Assembly (NCBI GenBank): GCA_900169235.1
Contig: FWCC01000463.1
Span: forward strand, 1 to 53,721
Source of the DNA: Zarea fungicola
Lineage: Eukaryota > Ascomycota > Sordariomycetes > Hypocreales > Cordycipitaceae
DNA length: 53,721 nt
Direction of reading: 5' to 3'
Shown here one piece after another: positions 33,812 to 44,046 of the stretch (within the stretch, counting starts at the first letter, position 1; each line of letters opens with the position of its first letter). The position numbers were made by a program, and so were the translations under genes. The notes beneath the pieces are model-generated. The model made no database searches. It was not told the DNA's origin and saw only the letters and a program-made list of their open reading frames with translations.

Positions 33812-34477
33812 GGTGATTTGAAAAGTGTTGCCAGCTGGATCACTGTTTTATCCAAGAAGGCGAAACGTTGAAGAAGGCAAAGAGAGACCGGAAATGCGCG
33901 ACAAATGTAGTTTCTAGGGCGCAACACATTGCACAGATTAGGCCTACCAGCCATCCCGATAGTGGAAGCTATTACCCCGTAGAAACAAGAATGTACATCC
34001 AATCTACCCCACATTGTTCTGGAGAGCGTAGCGTAGCGTCCGTGCTCAGAAAGTCTGGAGTAATTGATCGGAGGCTTATTGGCTGGGGCAGCTATCGAGG
34101 GGGCGCCTCCTTAGTTAGCCGAACAAGGAGGCTGCAGCACAGCCCGGAATTCCTGTGCTTGCTTCCGATTCCGAGTTCCTGGCGACGAGCGGAATCCTTG
34201 CTATCAAACCCTTTAACTCCGTGAAGATTCCACACATCTGGCTGCGTTTTCGCTTTTAAATAACGTCACATGTTGATTCAGCTGCTAGGGGAATTTATTC
34301 CGAGACGTCACTGGACGGTAATTCGTATCTCAAGCGGCCAATGAGCCATTGTGGTAATCAACTGCGGCTTATTCGCTATCTGATTGACTACTATCTGAGA
34401 ACCCCTCCCAGATACGTGACGCAGTAGATGAGTTTAGATTTCGTAAGCCTTTATACTTTAAGATGCTTGGTGACTCA
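33812..34477. other. Intergenic region
   Basis: This 0.67-kb spacer contains the permease promoter and the ALDH 3' end. The frame at 33868-34224 is not supported by any recognised similarity. Confidence 0.5.
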
Positions 34478-36130
34478 TCAATTCTTGAGCACATGCAGTT
34501 TCACCGCCTTGGTGAATGTCCAGTCATCTAGTGCAGCCTCTCCAAATTCTCGACCGAACCCTGATTCCTTAATGCCCCCAAATGGCACATTGACGTCCAA
34601 GGTACCCCAGGAATTGATCATGACTTGGCCGGATTCAATGGCTGATGAGACCCTATACCCGCGGCTAATGTCATTTGTAAAGACTGCGGCGCTCAGACCG
34701 TATTCGAGAGCGTTGGCCTTTTCGATGACCTCTTCCTCGGAATGAAACTTTGATATCGCCTTTGTGCATAGTTAGTTACCAACAAGTGTAGAAGAAAATC
34801 TGCAAAAACCTACCGCAACTGGCCCAAAAACCTCTTCTCGCATCAGTGACGCATTCTCAGGAACATCGGCAAACGCCGTGTTGGCGATAAAGTAGCCTTT
34901 GCTGTCAAGGCTCTCTCCACCAAACAGCAATCTGAGTCCCTCTTGCTTTGCCTTGCTGATATGACCAAGCACTCTCGTGTATTGAGCATTGTTGATCAGG
35001 GGACCCTTGGTCGTCTTTTCGTCCAAGGGGCTGCCATGAACTGCTGGGCCTGCAAGCTTCTCGGAGAATTTAGCCAAAAATTCTTCGTATATGGAATCTT
35101 GGACGTAAATGCGCGAGCCTGCTACGCAAATTTGGCCATTGTGGGCTGTGAAGCCAAGAGTAGTCCAGAACAGCGCGTTGTCCATGTCAGCATCCCCAAA
35201 AACGATTGAGGGCCCCTTGCCGCCCAATTCAAGCGACACCTTCTTCAGGTTCGAGCTGGCTGCGGCCTTCATGATTTGTCTGCCGACGGCCGTGCTCCCT
35301 GTGAATGAAATCTTGCGAATTCCATGATGCTCTGAAAGGGCCTTGCCCGCTACGCTCCCCTCGCCGCACAGGATGTTGACAACGCCTGGAGGAAATCCGG
35401 CTTCAAGAACTAGGGCGGCAAGTTTCTGGCCCACCAAAGGAGCAGCCTCGGGAGTTTTGATGATTAACGTGTTTCCGGCTGCAATAGCTGGTGCCAGCTT
35501 CCAAATCATAATCATGCTTGAACGGCTTCAGCAAAAGAAACTAAATGGTTCGGCGGGCGGGTGGGTTCACTTACAGCGGTGCATTCCAAGGCGTGATGGC
35601 GGCGCAAACACCAAAAGGTTCACGTTGGGTGTATGCGAACCCCAGTGTCGTCTTCATTGAGTGACCAGATATCTTGTCAGCCCACCCTGCAAAGTAGCGC
35701 AGGGTCGCAATTGCATTCGGCAAATGTAGGAAGCTGGAGTCGCCACGTAGCACGCCAGCATCGATACCTTCAAGAGCGATAAATTCTTCCGTGTCTCTCT
35801 CTATCAAATCCGCCAAGCGCCTGAGAAGATTTCCCTTGGTTGCGGCTTCGGTGGAACGCCAAGGTCCATGAAATGCCTTCTTGGCCGCCTGAAAGGCAAG
35901 TTCAACATCCTCCACCTGAGCTGCAGATACGGTGGCTAGAGTTTCGCCGCTGGATGGATTTTCAGAAACCCATGTGCTGCCGGAGACTGAAGGAACGAAT
36001 TCATTATTGATAAACAAGCGTGTGTCAACTAACCTCACAGTCAATGGCTATTTTTTCCCCAGCTTTTTACGATTTGTTACTGACCTGTGATCGACTTTCC
36101 GTTACTATCCTGCAATGTGATGGAGGCCAT
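34478..36130 (-). CDS. NAD(P)+-dependent aldehyde dehydrogenase
   Basis: Four exons (36130-36085, 36028-35575, 35516-34814, 34759-34478) with introns of 54-58 nt give 494 residues, full length for the ALDH superfamily. Catalytic residues are in place: Asn164 in TPWNAP, Glu263 in LELGGKGP and Cys297 in NGQICVAGSR. The NAD loop FTGSTAVGR lies near 238, and the C-terminal FGGIKESGFGRE is also typical. The enzyme oxidises aldehydes to acids, and the substrate is not predictable. There is no obvious signal peptide, so it is probably cytosolic. The tiny first exon (MASITLQDSNGKSIT) is inferred; an internal start at 36044 would give a similar enzyme without it. Confidence 0.9.
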
Positions 36131-37900
36131 GGCTACTGACTGGGGTTAAAGCGACAAAGTAGTATTACCGATTAAAGATGATAAAGAAATTTGGGGGCGA
36201 CTCACCTTTAACTTATTGTGTATGAACCTTGATAACATGATTCAAAACTCTGGTGACGTGAGCATTGGATCCATACGCCGTGCCGGCTCTAGTGCCCTAT
36301 TCTGTCTGTCAGTGTCAGAACACTACGGAGTAGTTCCGACACCATTCCGAATGCATTGTTGACTACGACATGTTTGGCGCCAAGGTCCGAACAGAATGCC
36401 ACAATTTCCGCTTTGTAAGCCGTACATTCGCCTAATATTGCCCGGAAGAACTTATCTCTTGGTCGCTGACAGCCCTGCTGGAACTGAATGTACTCCAGAC
36501 TATGTATTCTAGCCCGGTGGGAGAAAGCCGGCGGGCGCTTGTCACAGCTAGTTAAATTAGGAGATAATTCGCCCCTAGGAAGGAACATCTCCTTATCGCC
36601 TTTGAGTCGGAACATTGAAATAGGCTTCCGACACAGCCTCACCTGGCTCTCCTCCATACAAAAGATGTGCATCGAACTCTTGAAATTTACGTATCACACT
36701 GTAGCTACACTTTACCACTCTCTGTCAAAGCAATTCATCAAGTTGCGTCCTGTCAATACTCGGCGAGGATGATATCCACCAAAGATGACGCTATAATAAT
36801 TGGACGCAGCATGTGATGGAAATGGACAGTGACCGGAAGGCCTCAGCAGAGCGTGCCAGTGCTGATTGGTTCTGAATCAGCAGCGAAATACAGGGCTGGT
36901 TTGCCTATTTTTAGCGTCGCTTCCGGTGTATCCGTGGCATTAATACGAGCCTCTAGTTGGTCGATTCTACCTCCGTGCGGGAGCTAACCTTGAGAGGTAT
37001 AACCAATATTGAGGAACGCTTCAGTCAATCAATAAAATACCCTGTACTACCATGTACAGTGTAACGAGTGACCGATTGGTACTCGCACTACAGTTATAAG
37101 AAGCAGTTATCCTTAATATTGATGCTTGCATTAGCATTAGTGCGTAACCTTGTGCTGGATTTGGTTAACGGAGTGAGGATTGTTACACACAGATACGTTT
37201 TGGCCTGTGATACTGGAAGATCGAATGCAGGTATGTAATACTAGAATTGCCCTCACGAAAATCTTACCTTTTAGCTGTTGCTTCTGCATACCCCCCCCCC
37301 CCCCCCCCCCCNNTCCCCCCCCCCCCAACGAGGTGTCCGTCCAAAACCAAAATAAGACACATCCAATGGAAGGCAACAAGCATGAACCCCATCAACCGAT
37401 AACTTTGGTGCGAATGTATGCGCCAAAATTTGCCCGTGTGTTACAAAAAGCCTTTCTTGGTTTCCACAATAGGAAAGTCATTGCTGCGGCTGATGCATTT
37501 AGTAGTACTTTGTCTCGGATTTAGTGACGGCAACTTTGTTAATTTCCCACTCACGGGCGGTAATGAACTAATGCTGCGACCGCCAGGCATGCCTTTTTGA
37601 GCTTCTCGCAGGATCCTATTGCCTAGGAAGTGCGGTGATGGCGATCGCAGTGTCTTCCCTTGCGTCTGGTCTGCCAGTGACTGGAGTTTACCCATTTTTA
37701 ATTTGCAAGAAAAAGAAATTAGGAGATATGACCAGATTGCCTGATCTATCTTGTTGGGCATTAATACATATTCCCCACTCCAGGATATCCCCCGCCCGTC
37801 CTATATAGAGCCATTCAATCTGAGCGGAATCTCCTATTCAGTTTCCCCATGTATTCGGCCTCGTGCAATAGGACGTGGACATATATATCTCGATTCCACC
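36131..37900. other. Divergent intergenic region with poly-C tract and ambiguous bases
   Basis: This spacer lies between the ALDH gene (minus) and the second MFS gene (plus) and should contain both promoters. At about 37291-37326 there is a C homopolymer interrupted by two N, a sign of an unresolved or collapsed sequence. Several TATA-like stretches (TATATAG near 37802, ATATATATCT near 37881) precede the MFS start. No gene was recognised. Confidence 0.55.
37291..37326. repeat. Poly-C tract with NN (assembly ambiguity)
   Basis: About 34 C/T bases surround two undetermined bases at 37312-37313. Homopolymers of this length are often wrong in assemblies, so the local distance and sequence should not be trusted. 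Confidence 0.9.
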
Positions 37901-39560
37901 ATGGCACGTTCATCCGAGCGATTCGTGACCCTTGTGGTCGCGTTCGCAGTTTTCACGGTAGCTATCCACTCTGCTTATGCGACGACGTGGCCATTTCGCG
38001 CACCGACTGATTACCCCCCTGTAGGATTGCATGATCTATGACATGGTTCGGGCCCTAAACACAGCCAATTGATGATCGCCATGGCGAAGGTTATTGAATC
38101 TTTTGTATACAGGTGATACCGTTCCTGCCTGACCTTTTCGGCGGTCGCCTAGGAATACCAGTGGACCAGGGTGAGTAGACTTGGCGTTTTCGCACTCCAA
38201 GCTAACATGATAAGTTCCACAATGGGCCTCTTGGTCGCTGGAGGCCTTTGGCATCGCCTGCCTCATATCAAACAGTATGTTATGCACCAGGGGACACCGT
38301 GACCAAAAAAAGTATAGACACCAATGCCCAGTTTAGTTCTCGCAGGACACATCACGGACCGAAGCAGCTCCAAGAGTCGACCGTTCATCCTAGGCATTGC
38401 GGCTATGCTTGTTTCGACTCTCATGTTCTTCCTTAGCACTACGCCGGAGCTCGTCATTTTGGCTCGTGCTATTCAGGGAGCTTCCACCGCCCTTGTCTGG
38501 GTCTCTGGCATTGCCCTGGTCGTCAGCCGAGTTAGTAAAAGCTCGCTCGGTCTTTGCATGGGATACGTTAATATTGGAGCCACATTCGGTGAGCTCCTAG
38601 GACCTTTGCTGGGCGGCCCGCTTTACGAGAAGATGGGCCACTGGGCGGTGTTTGGCGTGGTGGAAGCCTTGATCGCAGCGGATATCGGTCTGCGGCTGTT
38701 GATCACGGACGATGCCGGGAAACAAAAAGGCAAGGACGTTGAGGAGCAGGGCTCAGAAACAGACGCACTTCTCGGCAATCAGCAGCGCGAGGTACCAAAG
38801 AGAGACTCAGGCTCTCAGCGACAAATCGAGCCGGAAGACGGCACCGACACCGCAATTGCAGATGCCACATTGCCTGAATCTGAGTCTTTTACAGCCATTG
38901 CGTGTAAGTGGATAACCAGTGTTCTAGCGACGACAATGGCTGCTTCTGTCCGCTGTGCGCTGGAGGTTGTAAGTGTGCGACCCCCTGTCCCGCCCAGAAC
39001 ATGCACTTATACTTGACCAGACTATGCCCATCTTTGCACACCAGCATTTCTCTTGGTCAGCCTCTACGAACGGTGTTGTGATGTTTGCTTTGCTGCTACC
39101 AACAACCCTCGGACCCATGGTTGGTGGCTACGTAGCTCGAGGTGGACCACGGTGGTGGAGTGTCGGCGCATTCTCACTCTGTGGAGGGCTGATGGTTAGC
39201 CTGGGCAATTTGACTGACAGTGGATCTGCAACGCAAATCGCCTTGGTAATACATGTGGTTCTAATCGGGGTGGGCATCGCAATTGCTACCAGCGCTCATG
39301 GCACTGCCATATTGGTCGAAGCCCAGAGCGCGGAGCTGCTCACAGCCCGAGATGGCCCAGCCCAGAGCTTTTGGCTAGGGTGGCTGGCTCCGGGCATGAT
39401 GGTCAGCGGCTTGAGCACTGCATGGAGTTTAGGCATGTTTATTGGACCTGCGTGTGCAGACGCAATACAATTCACCAATGATGAAGGCTGGGCAAGCCTT
39501 TGTCGATTGCTAGGTCTCTCGTGTATAGCAACTGGATTTGCTACGTTTTTTATTTCGTGA
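37901..39560 (+). CDS. MFS transporter, DHA1/VMAT-like
   Basis: Five exons (37901-38020, 38113-38170, 38215-38278, 38332-38968, 39021-39560) give 472 residues with frame kept at every junction. The start has context CCACCATGG. Helix 1 is LVVAFAVFTVAIHSAY, and VIPFLPDLFGGRLGIP follows the first intron. The helix 2-3 loop has AGHITDRSSSKSRP, the usual MFS cytosolic motif region. GYVNIGATFGELLGPLLGGPLYE resembles helix 5 of drug antiporters. A charged central loop of about 90 residues separates the halves. Likely a proton-coupled exporter of toxins or secondary metabolites. The end of exon 1 is the least certain point; it places ATTWPFRAPTDYPP between helix 1 and the next conserved block. Confidence 0.8.
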
Positions 39561-40002
39561 CAATGCGATGCAAAGGAGTTAGGTCGCTGGGAAATATTTC
39601 ATGCTAGGCATCTGGATACAAAAGATTATCAAGACTGGTGGAGCTGTAATACTACGTTATCTCTCTGCGGTTTTTCCAATGGTGCAGTGGCATATGGCTT
39701 CCAGGCTGGCCCCAACAATGCCGCTCTTGTTGGACTTCCGGGATTCATTTTGTGAGAGATGCCATCATCGTTAGCAAGGATCCCTTCCTGCAATGAAGAT
39801 AACTATGCATAAATCATGGCCCCAAGACACAATCCAGCAGAAGAAATAGGCGTCAACACATGGTGTAAGAAAGAAAAGAAAAGGTTGTGGTATATTCTAT
39901 ATCAATGCAGCCGAGGTAATCTATTTTGATTTATATACAGAGCCTCCATTGATCCATCTATAGTAGTATATGGTGTACAGTCGAATGAGCCACTAGGCAC
40001 AT
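39561..40002. other. Convergent 3' spacer
   Basis: This spacer lies between the convergent MFS and RNase-like genes. It is AT-rich from 39890 on, as usual for 3' UTRs. No gene is supported. Confidence 0.5.
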
Positions 40003-40533
40003 CTAAGTGCAGCGCTCGAAGAAGTCGTGGCCGCGGTTGTCAGCATCGACGGTGGAGTGTGTCATGACACCGCAGAAGATGACACCACCGCTGCCATTGG
40101 CAAAGACAGTGCGGAGAGGTGTAGGGCCACCCTTCTGTGCGGAAGTCAAAGTATTCACCTCCCACTGAGCACTCTTGCCGACCTGGTAAATCGGGAACTC
40201 GAGAAGAATGGCACTGGCCTTGTCACAGCCATCGACGCCCCAGTGGATGCCATCACCGGCGAAGTAGCGGTGGGGGTCGCCGCTCTTGCCAGGAGCAAGT
40301 CCAGCACGGCGAGCCTCGGCCTCAGCAGTAGCCAGGGAGACCTTGAACGACTTCGCCTTGCCGGCAAGCTTAGGCTTGCAGGTGACAGTCTGAAAATGAG
40401 TTAGCGAGAATATCAAATGGTTAGGGCAGTTAGGTAAACCCACGGAAGCGCGGTCCTCAATGATCTCGGTAGCAGGAGCGGCAAGAGCGCCGGTAGCAGC
40501 GGCAAGGGCAAAGATGGCAGTGGTGAACTTCAT
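40003..40533 (-). CDS. Secreted RNase T1-like (guanyl-preferring) ribonuclease
   Basis: Two exons (40533-40444, 40389-40003) with a 54-nt intron give 158 residues. The signal peptide is MKFTTAIFALAAATGALA, with a short propeptide to about residue 30. The catalytic set of the T1/N1 family is present in order: His70 (DPHRY), Glu94 (LLEFP), Arg123 (PLRTVF), His141 (VMTHS) and Phe153/154 (HDFFERC). Four Cys (34, 85, 136, 157) could form two disulfides. The tyrosine that precedes the first His in RNase T1 (YPH) is Asp here. The family cleaves single-stranded RNA after G, outside the cell. Some relatives act as secreted effectors or antimicrobial proteins, but nothing here proves that role. Confidence 0.85.
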   Translation of the reverse strand: MKFTTAIFALAAATGALAAPATEIIEDRASVGLPNCPNHLIFSLTHFQTVTCKPKLAGKAKSFKVSLATAEAEARRAGLAPGKSGDPHRYFAGDGIHWGVDGCDKASAILLEFPIYQVGKSAQWEVNTLTSAQKGGPTPLRTVFANGSGGVIFCGVMTHSTVDADNRGHDFFERCT

Positions 40534-41625
40534 TTTGAATGATGTAGAGATTTAAAAGTTTATATTGTAGATGGTTGAGTGGAAGGCTGTTTGGATTGTT
40601 GGAGTTGTGTGTGTTGGATGACTGTTCCTGGAAGTAGGGACATGACGACCATTTATATGCTGTGTTGAAACTTATTCCATTACACCCATGGCTGTGATAG
40701 CCCTTCCCAAGTTGGATTCCATACTGGCTGTTTCTGAAAATAGAGAATTGTTAATACAGCAATCTATCTTACTGCGTGTAAAAAAAGAATCTACGCTGAG
40801 GCAGTGTAGGTAAGCGAGGTCAGAGCTAAGTGTCTGAAACAGGGCGTTCTACCTCCACCATGCTTCCGCTTTTAGCCACAACTTGACGACGGCCAACTTT
40901 GGGTTATACCCATTGAACCGAGAAAGAAATAGACGGCTAAAAATAAATTGACTAACAAATAGCGACAGTTTCAAGGTAGCTATTGAGTGAAGAGGAACGC
41001 GCTGAGCTGCCCAGATTTTGGCATAACAGAAAGCGGCTAGTGGCCGACAATCGCCATTTGTTCCTCATTACGGCCATTCTCACACCAGCCCAGCTGGTTG
41101 TCGAACTGAGTTCGCAACCTGTCTTGGGCTTACTCTTGCTTATGGCTACCCAATAGAACCACGCGATTTGGGGCCGCGAACTGCCGGGGGTAAGGCTGGG
41201 GGTAAGGCTAAGCCTTGCAGCTAAAAAGGGAATCTGATTTCTATAAATTGTCTTCGAAGCCGCTCAATTGGCCGGGGCGTAATCCGCCCTGTGGGTTATG
41301 TGGGCGGATGGGCGGAAACCAACCCCGAAAGGAGCCAACACGATGCGGAGCTATTTTAAGAACCAGCAAGCAGGATGACTAAATGTGCTCGGTCTTAAGA
41401 AGTGCCAATTTCCACATTTCTCAAAGCGGGCATTACAGAATTCACAATCAAGTTCAACCTCAACATTCTTTAATGTGTTATCGGAACCAATTCATACACC
41501 ACTTTCTCACTAATTAACTATAAACAACAACATTGACGGGCCTGAGGCGTTCAGCCACCTTGACACGGATTTTGAGAATTACTCACCCAGTTCTGACAGG
41601 GATTGGAAAAAAGAAAACAACGACA
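40534..41625. other. Divergent intergenic region
   Basis: This spacer lies between the RNase-like gene (minus) and the DUF3632-like gene (plus) and contains both promoters. A short direct repeat (GGGGGTAAGGCT twice, about 41187-41210) was noted. No gene was recognised. The frame upstream of the chosen DUF3632 start (from 41533) stays open but looks like leader sequence. Confidence 0.5.
40651..40660 (-). promoter_or_regulatory. Possible TATA box of the RNase-like gene
   Basis: The minus strand reads GCATATAAAT about 120 bp upstream of the start codon. The intervening leader is T/C-poor on the plus strand and has repeated short GTTGGA-like words. TATA-driven expression fits a strongly induced secreted protein but is inference. 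Confidence 0.5.
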
Positions 41626-42575
41626 ATGAGCACTCCAGCACTGGATCCCCGCCTCTTTGACACAGACATTGATGCAACGGAGGACCTCGCCTACAAGAGC
41701 ATTCTCAACGGAGCAATCACTTTGGCAACGTCACCTTCTCAAGCTGCCAGTCAACTCGATGAATGGGTAACAACAGAAACGGAACTTAAGCAAAAACAGC
41801 TACAAGGCCGCGAGTTGACAGAAGAAGAGAAAGATGGCATCTACCTTGTTGCGCCAAATTCATCACGGCTCGTCGGTATGATCCTTGAGTCAATCGCTCG
41901 CGTCTCTTCAGCATACTCCCCCGGCCATGATGTTCAAAATGCTCTAGTTGCATTGATTCAGGCCCTGTCTGATATCCCAAAACACCAGGTCTTGGATCTG
42001 CGATATGACGATGAGCATCAGCCAATTCTCAACATGACAACTGCCTTGTGGCCCTTCAAGTCAGACTCGACGGAGGTTTATGCATATAGCTTCAAACGCG
42101 AAGCAGACGGTAAATTTCATTTGAGAGAGTCTTGTGATTTATAACTAATCTTATTGTTACAGACTTGGCATATCCCTTTTCAGAGGTCGAGACTCTTGGC
42201 TCTGAGACGCAGATTCGCTGGCGCAACTTGCAATCGTTCATTGCACGATTGACCAGACTGGAATTGATTGACTGTAGTGCCGCCTCTGCGTTGCTGTATA
42301 TTCTGCCATCTGCCATTACATATCCAAATCTCACGGAACGCAAAGTTGGCGGTCCCAATAGGATTGCAGCAGATCTTACAGCTGCATCGCAGTGGCTTCT
42401 TGATGATGATTCATGTCAGTGGGTGAAGGCAAGGTGTGAGAAAAATGACCACAAGGTGTGGAACATGCGAAATTGGAATTCATGGAGGGCTCAGATGGAA
42501 TTCATTGCAGGGGATGACCGCTTTTCTGATGAGACGAGGGCCTTGGCGGCGCTGTTGAAGGCAAAGATGGAGTAA
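41626..42575 (+). CDS. Fungal protein of unknown function, probably DUF3632 family
   Basis: Two exons (41626-42109, 42163-42575) with a 53-nt intron give 298 residues. The start ACAATGAGC follows a leader; an in-frame GTG/ATG-like start 31 codons earlier lacks conserved character. The protein is mostly helical and hydrophilic, with no signal peptide or membrane helix. Features resembling the DUF3632 group include the N-terminal DLAYKSILNGAIT, the central HDVQNALVALIQAL and DLRYDD, and a Trp-rich second half (IRWRNLQSFIARL, WNSWRAQMEFIA). The group is widespread in ascomycetes, and its role is unknown. The family assignment is from memory of its pattern and is moderate. Confidence 0.7.
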
Positions 42576-42862
42576 TAGCTGCTGCATACAGAGTGTATGC
42601 CATCCATGACCGGCATCATTCCACTTTCTAGAATACTGTTTATGTCAGCGAGTTAATCCTAAATTGAACAACAGCGATATTTCTAGCCGTAAGAGCATAG
42701 TAGTCACTACCGTAACGTAATCTGCATTCCATCCTCTCTTCCATGTCTGCAGTTAGTCTTTGACATGCTACGGGCAATTAGAAATTTACTTTCTGTTGCG
42801 GAAAATATGCATGGATAATGTCTTGCAATGAAGCTCACTGGTGATTAGTATAACTACAACAT
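42576..42862. terminator. Convergent 3' spacer
   Basis: This 287-bp spacer separates the convergent DUF3632-like and seven-helix genes and holds both 3' ends. No other feature is seen. Confidence 0.4.
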
Positions 42863-44046
42863 CTAGGTCGTACATCCTTTTGGATCCACAAAGTCTACGA
42901 AGCTGCCAGACGATCCGCTTCTTGAATATGACCTAATCTTCGCTGCTGGAAAAGTTGGTGATGAAGAGAATACAGAATCGTGATTCTGATCACTCATTGC
43001 CCGAGTATGAATGCGAGTGCTATGCTCTACATGGACAATGCTATCGCTTTTGTTTCTTATATGACTGAGATGTGACTCAGGTGGTGCGGGACGATTGGAT
43101 GTGGCCATGCTTGTTGTGTAACAGCGCCGACTGTCCGACGCTCTTGCAAACACCAACCTCGACGCGAGAACATCGATACTGGAAACCCAAAAGTTAGCAA
43201 GCGCACACGGAAGAGTTGGATTGGAAGCCGATCAACATACTACATCAGTCCCGGAAATAACATCTCCAGTGTCGCGGCAAATCGATCTAGTTGGGTCATG
43301 ACTGGCGCGCTCCCATCTGCAGCGTGTTGAAAGTTGTATGTTATTGTTCGCAGAATGCCCAAAAGGGCCAGCAGGGTCACGCGCAACTCTGTGCTTCTTG
43401 TGAGATAACCGAAAAGCGTTTGTCCTTGCACCATGACCGCCTCAGACCGCTTCTTCACGTTCCCAACATGTGTCAGCAAGAAGAATGCGCTGACACTCTC
43501 TACAGTTGCGATTCCGATAAAGTATCCCGTATGAAGATGGTCGATTATTCGTCGTAGTCGGCTAGACTCCATATTCCCCAGGATAAGCTGTACTCGGAGA
43601 GCAAGAATAGAGAGCTTGCTCGCTGCGACAATCAGGATCATTGTCCAGAAAATCGCCATGAAGACAGCTCGACGGTAATTCTCTAGAATGCGTCTGAGGA
43701 TGATGAAGCTGTAGAAGGAGAGACCGGCTTCTTCTATCTGAAGGAAGAAAAATTCGGGTTAGCGACTGCTCGCGTTTAGTTTCACTGCAATGCTTACAAG
43801 CCAAGCCATGTCGGCAAATGCACTGGCAACAGCTCTGCTCGTAGTTGAATAGTTGCCATAAAATGCGACATAGCCGAGACCGTTCGCCAATGCGCCGCTC
43901 GCCGAGACAATAACTGGTACGAGACACACCGGGGCCCAGCCAATAATTTGAAGGATCATCAGACCATAGAAAAAGTTGACGAGACCAATCGTACTCATAA
44001 TCGCCCAGCTCGACTCAAAGTAGCCATCAGGTATCGCCACATGCAT
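42863..44046 (-). CDS. Orphan fungal seven-helix integral membrane protein
   Basis: Three exons (44046-43798, 43737-43241, 43178-42863) with introns of 60 and 62 nt give 353 residues. The N-terminus MHVAIPDGYFESSWAIMSTIGL begins at the membrane, and about seven hydrophobic segments fill residues 10-250. The last ~100 residues are hydrophilic, rich in Ser, Arg and His (RSYSRSGSSGSF), and probably cytosolic. Similar proteins in entomopathogenic and other Sordariomycetes are annotated as 'family C-like GPCR', without functional proof. The topology with a Ser-rich tail would suit a receptor, but a transporter or structural role is equally open. The splice between MAWL and IEEAGLSFYSF keeps the frame and is well supported. 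Confidence 0.75.
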
